Shown here: positions 1 through 11,100 of the stretch, piece by piece
How the letters are laid out: every line of letters starts with the position of its first letter
Position numbering within the stretch: the stretch's first letter is position 1
Assembly (NCBI GenBank): GCA_014898425.1
Contig: RCSZ01000007.1
Span: 496,001 to 560,000 of the forward strand
Length of the DNA: 64,000 nt
Reading direction: 5' to 3'
Origin: Botryotinia globosa
Taxonomy: Eukaryota > Ascomycota > Leotiomycetes > Helotiales > Sclerotiniaceae
Made by a program: the position numbers and the translations under genes
Notes under the pieces: model-generated
The model's input: only the letters and a program-made list of their open reading frames with translations
What the model was told of the DNA's origin: nothing
Database searches by the model: none

Positions 1-1969
1 CTTGATTGAAATAGGCGTCTGAGTACTTGAAGACCCCTGGAGTGTCATCTGTAAGGAAGAGGCCAATGCGTACGCTGAGGCGCTCGCAAGAGTCTTTACA
101 ACTGCAATAAAGGGTACAGAGCAGATTGATAAACGAGAGAGCAAACCAGCACTATAGTGGACCCCGGAATGTAAAAACGCCTATAAAACTTACGTTGTAT
201 CACGTCAGCTTTCGGATATTCTTACCCCGGAGAAGAAGGATTTCCTTACAACGGTTCGGAGAGCCAAAAGAGAATATTGGAGGTGTATTATTGATAGTGC
301 AACGGATGATACTGCCCTTTACAAAGTGATCGGATGGTACAAGCAAGGCTCAAGCCGGAAGGCCCCACCCCTGGCAGTCGATGGTAGGCTCGTTGAGGAT
401 ACGATCGAGAAGGCTAAGGTCTTGCGGGAGAAGATTCTTGATAAGTTTTCTGCAAACGTCGACTTGGCAGAGTTTCGGCCAGAAGATTTTCAAGGAGTCA
501 CTTACCTTCCCTGGGAGCAGACCATCTCTTTAGAAGAAGTAGAGCGCTGTACGATTGGAGTCTCGAGCACCTCACCTAGCACTGATCGGATCACTGTCCG
601 GCTTCTGAAGGCCTGTTGGGACACGATTAAGGGCCTATTTCATGATCTCTTTAGCCGTTGTTTAGAACTTAATTACTTCCCAGATACCTGGAAAAATGCA
701 GAAGTAGCTATGATCCCGAAGGTGGGGAAGAAAGACAAGTCTTCAATGAGGTTCTGGCGCCCGATTACACTACTGTCGTGTATATCTAAGGGTTTTGAAC
801 GCATCATCTCCCGGAGGATCGCCTGGACCGCACTCAATCATCGGATACTTAGCAATCAGCATAGGGGTGCCCTTCCTAAGAGGTCAGCTATGGGCCTGGT
901 AGCATCTTTTACTCATGACGTCGAGAAGGCTATAGCGGGAGGGTATCAGATCACAATGGTAACTCTAGACGTCCAAGGGGCCTTTGATGCGTTGCTGGTC
1001 AACCGCCTACTACAGAGGATGCAAGGACAAGGCTGGCCGATCTCGCTACTTCGCTTGGTACGAAGCTTCCTTACTAACAGGAAGGTACGAGTCAGATTGG
1101 AGGACTCTACTACCGATTTCTTTACAGTAGCCTGTGGTACCCCTCAAGGCTCCTCACTCTCACCGGTTCTCTATATGCTATACTTGGCAGAGCTTCTTAA
1201 TGAAGACCCGAGACTACGCTTTGGGTGCGCGGATGATATATGCTTATAACGGGCAAGTCGCACTCTAGAAGAGAATGTCAAGCTCCTAGCACAAGATGTC
1301 CGGAATATTATTCAGTAGGGTGACGAGAATAAGGTCTTCTTTACACCCGAGAAGCTCGAGATGATCCATCTCACTACAAAAAGAGGAGCGCCGGCACCGG
1401 TTTTAAAAGTCAACAACGAATTGAAGATCTCCCCCATCACTACTGTAATAAAGGCAGGTCAAGATCCAGCACTTAGGTGGCTTGGGGTTTGGTTTGACAG
1501 GAAGCTTAAGTTCAGAAGACACATCTCTGAGAGGACTGCTAAGGCTAGACAGGTTGCTCAACACATTCGCAATTTAGCAAGAACTAAAGATGGGCCCTCG
1601 GCGAGCTCTCTTCGAAAGGCAGTTAACACTTGTGTATTGTCCTCAGCCCTATATGGTACAGAAGTTTGGTATGCCGGGCGCACTAGGCCATCATCGCGTA
1701 AGAAAAATGATGCTATTATTCAAGTCAGTGCTAGACTTGGGGGCCTGGTGAGGATGATACAAAGCGTTATTACACTAGCGGCCCGCGGGGTCCTATCAGT
1801 CTGGAGAACCACTCCATTACCTACCTTGATGAGAGATGCTGGCCTATCCTCGGCAGAGGTAGCGCTCGAAGAAGCCAAGCCTCGCTTTGCTTTTAGACTG
1901 CAGACAGTGGATAAACGCCATCCCTTGGTACAAGAAATTTTTATGACTGTTGCTTTATTTCTTAGCTAG
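1..1969 (+). mobile_element. Decayed LINE (Tad/I-like non-LTR retrotransposon), 5' end outside window
   Basis: One reading frame (frame 2) runs through the whole block and reads as the C-terminal half of a LINE ORF2. It holds the end of the region before the reverse transcriptase, then RT motifs such as RPITLLSCISKGFERI, LDVQGAFDALL and GTPQGSSLSPVLYMLY. The catalytic box reads GCADDICL instead of the usual YADD/FADD. A typical post-RT region follows (LRWLGVWFDRKLKFRRHI, SSALYGTEVWYAG). The frame is never shifted but is cut by stop codons near 20, 170, 1247 and 1316, so it cannot make a full protein. The stop at 1316 lies where Trp or Gln would fit, which suits G-to-A/C-to-T mutation. LINE similarity fades after about 1937, so the element looks truncated there. 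Family is recognised from motifs, not from a search. Confidence 0.85.
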
Positions 1970-2289
1970 CCCTTCGTTGCCTTCAATCTGAAAAGTGTGT
2001 CCATCACAAGAACCTGCTGCCCTGCAGGAAGAATTACATCTTCTGTATCCTCATTTGTCCGACGGGGATGGAAACCTGGAGCTACAATTATGCTGCCACT
2101 TCCACCCTTCCATGACATACATCTTTCATCCTCGATCGGAGTGAAACTATGATATTCAAGATATTCATATCCGCCATCAGTAGTCTGTTCGGCCTGCATT
2201 GTTCGCATTAGAACTTGTGTAATTGTGTAAATGAATAAAGCTGGACTTACTTCAGGCATTGCAATTCTCTGTCGAGCTTTCGGATTCAA
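1966..2289 (-). CDS. Uncharacterised gene remnant abutting the LINE
   Basis: An open frame of about 107 codons on the minus strand contains a good intron: donor GTAAGTCC at 2250, branch site CTAATGC and acceptor GCAG ending at 2194, phase 0. Removing it (57 bases) gives about 88 codons ending at 1966, with the segment MSWKGGSGSIIVAPGFHPRR in exon 2. The frame opens just after a stop near 2293 with no ATG; the first ATG is ten codons further in. The stop falls right at the end of the LINE remnant, so the gene may be truncated by that insertion or be one exon pair of a longer lost gene. I do not recognise the family. Confidence 0.35.
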   Translation of the reverse strand: MNPKARQRIAMPEVSPALFIYTITQVLMRTMQAEQTTDGGYEYLEYHSFTPIEDERCMSWKGGSGSIIVAPGFHPRRTNEDTEDVILPAGQQVLVMDTLFRLKATKG

Positions 2290-2771
2290 TGCTTATCCTG
2301 GATCCAAATTATTCTTTAACGGCTACATAGGTCAGCGATAGCGGTAGAAGAGTCAAAACAGGGTGCGCACTCCTCTGCGAATTCTTTTTGGGACGTGTTT
2401 CGAATCAAACGCTGGTGCGTTTGTTGAGGCTTAAGGCGGGATTGTTTGTATTTGTCTGCTACGCAGTTAGCGATACTCGGAAATATGAGTAGAGGAATAT
2501 ATACTATTGGAGCTTTCTTATTGAGATGAAGTTGATGAGTATTGAGTAATTTGTAAAGATGCTGGGTAAGAAAGGGTTGGTGGGGTTAGTTTGTAGTTAT
2601 GCTCACGCGATTAGCTTAGCGGCCCGATAGTAATGTAATATCAGCCTCACATACTGGAGATTGTCCGCAATGATTCCGATAATGTCACGGGGTTGTGGGT
2701 CTCGTGACAGGCTAGTGGAGGCTTGGCCTCATTTAGCCTGGGTCCTGGGAACATGACTTGAATTCTCTCAG

Positions 2772-3066
2772 CGAACCTCAAGCTAACCAAGATGTAAGTG
2801 TGATTTCTATTAATCGTTTAACTCTTTTTACTAACTTAAGCTCTAACTGATAGATTCACATTCACCTCAGCTCGAAAGCTCGACAATCAACTCCGTTGAT
2901 CCAAGAAACGTCGGACTGTACCGAAACACCCTTCGATCACATCGAAAATGTGAAAGCTCCTACACCACTTCGGCCTCAAAGAAACTACCTGGATACCATC
3001 ACTTCTCAAATCGAACTCGAACCCCTACGTTTACCTCAAGCAGATAATTTAAATTCAAATCATTAA
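2772..3066 (+). other. Possible exon-intron-exon remnant
   Basis: A strong intron-like unit lies at 2794-2853: donor GTAAGTG, CTAACTGA branch site and acceptor GATAG. It is followed by an open stretch of 71 codons ending at 3066 in one frame. A second frame over the same bases also looks protein-like but has two TGA stops. No convincing start codon precedes the donor. This is probably the edge of a decayed gene next to the AT-rich block; the call rests only on splice-like signals. Confidence 0.2.
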
Positions 3067-4090
3067 GATTACTATTCCAATGATTGTATACATATTTCTG
3101 AATGTTTTTCTTTTGATTATAAGCCAACTCTCTAAATCTATTGAAATTCTATTCCAGAATATAACAAAATCGTTACACAAAAGGATTGAATATATTAATC
3201 AAATAATTATAATATTCCTTTTCAAAAGAATTATAATATATATATATTATAATTATCAAACTTTTGGATTTGTTTTACTAATTTAAATCCCAAAAGATCT
3301 ATAAAAACCTCAACCTGCAAACTCAATAATCAAGTCTAAATCTTCGAGCTTCCGATATTTTGACTTCTAATTACCATTGTATAAGAAAAGATATCGAAGC
3401 AAAAGCTCTGAGGCTAATGAGGATTATAAAAAAACTGATTTTTACAACTATTAAATCTGCAGAAAAAACTATTCTTTTAGTAATAATCTTTATCGATATA
3501 AATGTATACATAATTTGAAAGCTATTTTCAGGTATAAGCTTTTAGAATATAATAAGATTTATATAAACAGATATTCTTTCTAAGTTTATAAAAATCACTA
3601 TAAAATTAATCCTAAGAAATAATTTTATTAATATAAAGATTATCTTAAAGTTTATTTACATTATACTACTCTTTTATAGTATAAAGATCTTATTTATAAT
3701 CAAGAAGGATTCTATACTTATTACATATCTAGATGCAAATTATTATTTAAATATATTCAAAATTTAAAGAAATATAAATCTCATCATATATAGATATAAT
3801 ATAAAAGACTTTTGGTTTCATATCTATCGTTTATACAAGATATTCCCTTCATTATGAATATTAGATTTCAAAGAACACCATAGATTAAATTTCCGAGTAA
3901 TAAGTTGAAATAAAAAGAAAATCAAATTTTGAAACCTTACTGTAAAATAGCTAAAACTTTCTAAATCACAATTTGTCTTCCTACGAAAATCGTAGCACCG
4001 ATTTCTAATTATTACCCCTCTATTCAAAATTGTCTACTCGCTCCTCATTCACTAAAGTTGTTACCCTTGGTCAAATTAAGCGAGGAAATG
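3067..4090. repeat. AT-rich block without genes
   Basis: The stretch is strongly AT-rich and dense in stop codons in all frames. It contains short inverted tracts of A and T but no ORF with coding character. Composition changes abruptly from the GC-normal DNA before 3060. It is most likely RIP-decayed repeat DNA; no element end could be defined. Confidence 0.5.
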
Positions 4091-4092
4091 TA

Positions 4093-4600
4093 AGAGTTTA
4101 GGCCCCGGCTTATCGCACACTAAGCGAAAACACACCAAAAAGCCTCATTTTTTCAACTTTTGAACTATATATTATTCCAATCAATCTTTAAATCAGATTT
4201 ATAAAATTTATTCTGATAATAAATAATTAATGAAATTATATAAAAAAATGAGTGAATTATTTTTAATAATTTTTTTGATAAAATTGTAAATATTTAAAAT
4301 TGGAATTCCTGAAATTTTCAAAAAAATCAATTTTTTTGTATAGGAAAAGCATTATATATTAAAAAATTTGAAGATTTCCAATTTTAAATACTTATAACTT
4401 TATCCAAAAAATTATTAAAAATATTTCACTCATTTTTTCAGAAATTGATTATAGATGTTATTTAAATAATCAATTTTCAAAATATATCTTCCATTTATTA
4501 AAGAATTATAAAAATAATTAATTTATATAGGAAAACAACATTTTTGCAGGGATTTTGTCACGAAATAGGGTGGTGTGCGATAAGCCGAGGCCTAAACTCT
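4093..4600. mobile_element. Non-autonomous DNA transposon (MITE) with 28-base terminal inverted repeats
   Basis: The left end AGAGTTTAGGCCCCGGCTTA (continuing to 4120) matches the reverse complement of 4573-4600 over 28 bases with one C/T mismatch. Both ends are flanked by TA (4091-4092 and 4601-4602), which fits a TA target duplication, although TG/CA outside the TA also match, so the exact border is unsure. Inside, an AT-rich arm at about 4227-4300 is inverted again at about 4378-4440, so the whole element could fold back. It has no coding capacity, and the length of 508 bases fits a MITE. Likely a Tc1/mariner relative if the TA duplication is real. Confidence 0.75.
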
Positions 4601-4604
4601 TACA

Positions 4605-6594
4605 CATTCACAGCATGCCCTGAAGCATTGAATTTCATATATCTTCAAACGATCTAGAATGAACAAATGAGAGCTCTTCAATACTTAGTGAGTTCACAAA
4701 GACACAATCACATGCTTTCAAATATGGTTGCCAATTGAAATTGTTATCATTGATGGCACAACTAGAGGCTGCCTCAAAATTTCAAAGTTACAGTGGACAC
4801 ACTATCCCGTCCTTTCAATCTGACCCCCAGGATTATCACCAAAGCTAGGTCAAAATCTATCAAGAATTAGATAAGATCCCTCACCCAAATTTGCATCCAG
4901 TATCAAAAAAGACATACTTGATTGAGACTATTTCCCCTCTCTGAGAGATCATCTTTTTGCCCCTTGCCATGCTTGTGATCCTCTGATGTTGATATATGGG
5001 CTATAGATGTTGAGGCAGAGGTCTTAAGGATACCTGATGGTGTGCAGGCTGATATAAAAGCTAGACTCCTATCTTATAGTATGTCAAACGCAGGACTATC
5101 GATGCTATACTTTCGGATCGATTTCAATCTAATTTCCGTTCTATGATTGATATATGCATTATCCTGACGAATTGTTTGAGGAGGGTGGCTATCGCTGGGT
5201 TCGGAACAAAGGGTAAGATTGTAAATTTTGAGTTCAGAGGAGAGAGATGAATCGCGCATAAGTTCAGAACTTTGAGTTGAAGGAATCATGATAGATTTTA
5301 ATTCAAAATTGGGTGGTAACCCAATTTCCCTATGACTTTCTTTTCTTGAAAACGGCCGCTTCATGTAGCAGCCAAGCTCTGAGACTTTCAAAACAACCTA
5401 CATCATGTATTGAAAAGCCACTGAATGGTAGGTATACTGATAAAAACCTCGTATTGTAGGGTGGATGATATGCAAGAACCCTGCTCTTCTCACGAATCAA
5501 TTTTTTAAAGCTAACGAACTCATGATTGTGACATTTCGTTTGTGTCGGCTGGTAGACTAGAGAGAGAGAGGATAAGGAGGGATTGGACATTGTTTACATA
5601 GGGATGGTTTACAGCCCCCAATAACAAGAATATGATCAAATTAACAAGTCAAGCCTTGAGTAACTTGAGATAGAGGGATTGGATGCAAGGACATGCTACG
5701 ACACACACAGGCTATCACAGCCAAGTTATAAGAGAGATATGTAGGATAGCCAAAAAAGCCGATTCCGGAGTATTGTCTCCAATTAGATGCATAAAGATCG
5801 GATACCTTCCCTTTGTGACGAATTCTTCGTTTGCGCGTTTCTATGCCGGCAAGCTGCATACACTGCTTCAAGTCAGCCTACCTCTCCATCAATCAGAACG
5901 AAGGCGACATTAACTTTTGCTTGGTATCTCTATTTGGCCTTGCCGGGACCGGGGGTAAATTATGACTTGCTTGTATCTTGATTGGAAGGAGAATAATGAG
6001 GGTGTGTTGCAAGGCCATGAGCCAGTGCGATAGTGGGATGTAGTTCATTAATGCAGACATACTGCTAATGGTTGCGTTACCCTGCTCACAAGCAAATTAT
6101 GCATCATGTTCGGTTGCCAATTATCATTCCCTTTCGCAGGATTTTCCTCATCATATACAGCTAGAGTTATTATAGCTTGATTCGAGAACTACCTCCAATA
6201 ATGTATAGTTTTCATTATATAAAGTGGTTGATTCTTGTCAATTTTCTCTACATGCCTTATCAATTCTCTTTACACTCTTAGCATCAAAGTTTCTTGATCA
6301 TAATTTCCATCTATTATAGTAAAAATACGCCTCAAACCACTCCTTTGCAGGCCTTCCCAAGTCACTCCCTCTCAGACTTCTCGAAAACACTCCTTTCAGT
6401 TAGTCTCGAAACCACTACCAACCCTTCTCAGTCCATCGCAACCCCTTCCAATAGGTAGAACTGTCACAATACCTTCTAGCTTTGATTCTTGCTTACCTTT
6501 TGAACCAGCCGATATTACTCTTCATATATATATCTCTCTCTCTTTCTCTCTATTTTATACAAGGCAAAGCACGCCCCAAAAGCTTGATGATAAT
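4605..6594. other. Intergenic region, no confident gene
   Basis: GC-normal to mildly AT-rich DNA. Open frames here are short, overlap each other on both strands and show no domain. A short GA-rich run lies near 5557-5575 and a pyrimidine (TC) run near 6532-6552, just ahead of the next pseudogene. I see no promoter or repeat that can be defended. Confidence 0.4.
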
Positions 6595-7485
6595 ATGTTT
6601 ACTGATAAAATCCAGATGTTTTTCGAACCTTGTGGACTTATTACAACTCATACTTTGTACAATGCTTACCTTCAAGTTTCCAAACCAGAATTGCGAGAGA
6701 CGGTTATTGTTCCATTTTGGAAGGATATTTTCAATAGTGAATTTAAACAATATAATAATATTATTATAAATTCCCAACAATCATTGGATAATTCAATTAG
6801 ATTTGTAGATGTAGTAGTTAGATCTTATAATTAGGAATTCAAACCTATTTTGTTCCTAATAATGGAATATAAACGCCATAATAGGACATATCGAGAGATT
6901 GATGAAATGGAATTGCAGCTTGAACTATATGTTCAAGAATATTTCTCAGAGTTTGATAAATCAGAGAGTCGAATTGATATCTTTAGCACAGTAGCATTTG
7001 AAACCAAGATTCGAGCTTGATATTTCAATTGCGAAACTCACATAACATTCATTGTAAATCTTTTGATGAATGGCAAAACAGAGATAACGGATCTTAAATC
7101 CTACAAAGACCCTTACATTCCTACAGAAACTAATCAGATTCGAGAATTCCTGAAGATAGTGAGAACATTTAAGCTTACTTCAACTTCACAGATATCATAC
7201 ACCACCAAATCATCCTTATCGATTACGAACACAAATATGCCTTATTCAATTGCTAATATATCTACTAACACGTCTTTACACTCGCAAGAAATCATCGGAC
7301 CAACATAGGATTATTATTATGTCTTTGAGCAAAATTATTACTGGTATTTTCAAGGAAAAATCACCGATGTACAAGACCGCCCAACGAATGAGTGGGTTTA
7401 TAATTACCATGGTTGGGCTGGTGAAGAGGCGAATGGTTGTAAATGGCGAATGGTGGATGCAAATAAACAAGTCACATATGCTTGA
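6595..7485 (+). pseudogene. Pseudogene of a fungal PD-(D/E)XK-like protein, several in-frame stops
   Basis: Frame 1 stays readable from the ATG at 6595 to 7485 and is interrupted only by stops (TAG 6832, TGA 7018, TAG 7306, TGA 7483), without frameshift. The N-terminal part reads FFEPCGLITTHTLYNAYL. An Asp in SIRFVDVVVRSY is followed, some 15 residues later, by ILFLIMEYKRHN, the D...ExK arrangement of PD-(D/E)XK folds. I recall similar orphan proteins in related fungi, usually several per genome. The TGA at 7018 sits where Trp is expected (KIRA*YFN), and TAG/TGA stops of this kind fit C-to-T/G-to-A mutation. The nuclease assignment is from motif spacing only. Confidence 0.6.
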
Positions 7486-7693
7486 TATGGATGAAAGTTG
7501 TTGAGGAGATGGAGTCTTCTTCTGATTCTCGAGCTGGGGCTTCATGGGATGAGATGATGTGATACTTTTTCTCGGACTCCTCAACATAGGTTTTCCACCT
7601 TTTTCTGTGGTTTTCCCTATGCTCTAGTGCAAATGCAAAGGAGATATTGTTCAATCGCTGATGTAAATGATAACCCTTATGCGTTCACTCTAA

Positions 7694-8053
7694 GGGCCCG
7701 TTCGGATCGATTTTTTAAGCGATATTGGGCTATATTTGTTGACAATATAGGTCTAAATAAGTGTTTATCGAATGCGAATGTTGTTTAACAATTTATATTA
7801 ATAAAAAAAGCAATGAATTGAATACTAATATTGAGTTACAAAAAGCTATAAAATGTTGATCAATAAATTTGAAAATTTGTATGACAACCTTATCAAATCT
7901 CTAATGCAACTTTGACTAACATTTGTTAATATACTATCACTCTACATTTTATAGACTACAAATTTCAACCTCATATTTACAAATTTAACCTAATAAATTA
8001 TTAGTCAATATATTATTTTGTCAACAAATTAAAAAAACGATCTGAACGGGCCC
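7694..8053. mobile_element. PIF/Harbinger-like MITE with TAA target duplication
   Basis: The left end GGGCCCGTTCGGATCGATTT and the reverse complement of the right end (GGGCCCGTTCAGATCG) are near-identical inverted repeats. Both are flanked directly by TAA (7691-7693 and 8054-8056). A 3-base TWA duplication is the hallmark of the PIF/Harbinger superfamily. The 360-base element is AT-rich inside and non-coding. A related right end lies at 15491-15506, also followed by TAA. Confidence 0.8.
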
Positions 8054-8112
8054 TAAGTGCTTGCTGTGACATCGCTTCAAATCAACAAATTATAATGATC
8101 CTAATTGAAATT

Positions 8113-11100
8113 TTAATCTACAATGCCAAAACATTCAATAGCAGGGCCGTAGAACCAAAAATAGCAGCCTTGTATAAACTGCCCTTGCGATGGCTGGAAA
8201 CTTTTGTACGTATCTGTGGACTCTGGGCCTCCTGGTGCACCGAAGTATTGGGATCGACCTAAGGTAGTATGGATCTATAAAACTGTTATTTTTACCTCTA
8301 TAAAATAAAAATGGAAAACATAACATACCGTAAAATATAATCCAGGGAAATTCCATACTCAAATTTTATCAATTCTCTCCTTATGAGCTTCAATCGGAAA
8401 ATATATTAATGAATCACCAAAAGGTTTTCCAATAGATTGCAACCTTGTCTTCGAATGCACAAGAACACCAACAACCCCAACACCACATTGCAATCTCACA
8501 GATATCGCAAACATATCCTCATCAAAGAAAACCGATTCCGTTGGTACCTCATGTTTTCCACGAGAAGATATTCCGACATTGTTTCGATTTACATAGTGCT
8601 CTGGCGATAATGCTCCCATTCGGAAGGGCTTCATAATGATAGTTTCTGGGAAGGGTAAGGTTATATTCGAGTTATACTGCCAGTAAATTTGTCGGAACTT
8701 CAAAGCCTGAGGGAATTAGCAATTGTTTAAAGGAACTGAAATATAGAAGCTTACATCCGTAAAAACAACTAGTTGATTATTCGAATCATTATCGATACTA
8801 ATGCCTTCGAACCAATTCAAAGTAGAAGGAACTCCAGACAGTGTAGACAATAGTATTTCCCGTATTCCGTATACGGGTTAGTTTAATGGTGTATATCGAA
8901 TTTTTTCGAAATATATATATATATAATATGGAATTCAATACTATTAGAAATATTCAATATTATTTTAATATTGAATATTATTGATAAGATATGGAAATAC
9001 GAATTTCTGATTAATATAGAATAAGTCGAAATACACGAATTTAAGATTATCCTTAGATTTTAATAATATCAAATCCTATATTTAATTGAATTATTATTAA
9101 TTGATAATAAATTATTAATATTATTGAATATTTTAATATTTTTGATATATTTGATATATTTAAATATAAATATTGATATTATAATATTGTTTTTACAAAT
9201 TTAATTGTTTTAAGAATTTTAAAGATAATTAATAAAATAATGATTTTGTTGAATCTTTTATTATTTAATTATATAAAATCCCTTGATTTTATATAAATAA
9301 TTATTTATTTTATTATTTTATTTTATTTTCAATTTTTTAAAATATCTTTTATTTATATATCTAATACTTTAAATTTTATAGATTCTATTCTTTATAAAAA
9401 AAACTTTTAATTTAATCAATTTCTATTTTCTATTAAAACCCTTATTCGAATCGAATTTATTAAATCTTTACAAAATAATCCTTTTGATTTTGATTTTCCA
9501 ATTTCATTATCTATATTACTATCTAATATCGAAGATTCCGAAGTACCTATAAATTCTATAATATTAATAACTTATTATTGATAGGTATAGGTTTAAAAAT
9601 ATATATCGAATAAAGATTTCTAAATAATATATTTTATTAAAAAGGGTAAAATAGAATAAAGATATAATTATTGTAGAATTAAATATCTTGAAATAAATGG
9701 TATTTATATTATATCAATATATCTTCGAAATATATATCAAATCACTAATACTTTAATTCGAGAAAAATGTTTTCAATATGTATAAACTATTATTAAATAA
9801 ATTCTTTTTAATATATACAAAACTATTTCTTTTAAATATAAAAGAATAATCGATAAAAAGAAAGATTTTAGTAATTTGTTTGAATCTTATATTATTAATC
9901 TTCAAATCTTCAAAATTCTTATAATTCGATTTTTTATTTGATACTTTTTATTCCTTAATTTCTTCGAATATAATAAATTCCAAACTCTTTTTGTTTATTT
10001 TAATAAACAATCAAATATTTAGATTTCTAGCTTTTATTATATTGTTTTGGAATAAATTACTCAGAATTTCGATAAAAATAAACTCAAAATGAAATAAGAA
10101 ATGTATTCTTCTTATAGCAAAATTTATATTATTTGTAATACCTAAATCTTTTTTAATAAATATAATGTTTTTGATATTAAGATTTAATTTATCAATAAAA
10201 CAAGCAAATTGCAAACTATTATTTTTATATTATAAAAGATTGAAAAGTATTATACAAATAAAAATCTTATAAAACTTTTATTCAATGAGATTGATAAATA
10301 AAGAATTAAGAATAAATTGGAATATTTAGTAATAGATAATGTATCGAATAATAATATTTTATATATTTATTTTTTAAATTGTAAGTTTTATTTTATTTAT
10401 TTTATATTTTATTTTTAATTTTATTAATATTTTTATATATTTATTAGATTTCAATAATAAAAACGATATTGAATAGAATCTAATATAGAATAGAATTCAA
10501 TATAATACATATAATATCAATCTTTTTGTAAAAACATTTTTATTTGAAGATTTTACATTTAAAAATTAAGTTTTTGATTCGAATTGTAATCTCAAAGTTT
10601 TTATATATAATATTGATTTAATTTCAAAATTCGATTACAAATATTAAAAGAAGAGAAATATAATAAACAAATATTACAATTTTATTATTAAAATCAATAA
10701 TTCTTTTTATTTATTGTAATAATAAAATAAATTAACAAAAAAACGATTTATAAAAAATAACTCAATTCAATAGAATTCTATTAATAATCTTCTTTCAATA
10801 TTTCTTGTATTTTAAATATATCATATATATAAAAAATAATAGATTTGATATTTAAATAAATTTTTTATAAAATTTGAATTGATGAATAATGATTTTGATC
10901 AATTGCAAGATATTTATTACTTTTTAAATATTTTAAAAAATGTAATAAAGTTTATTAAAAGTAATAATATTACTTTTAAAAGAATACTTTCTACAATAGA
11001 GTTTTTATTACAACATTTTGAAAAAGGAAAGGTATAATCTATATTCTTTATTTATATATTTTTTATTTGTACATTTTTTATTTTATATCTCTTTATTCTA

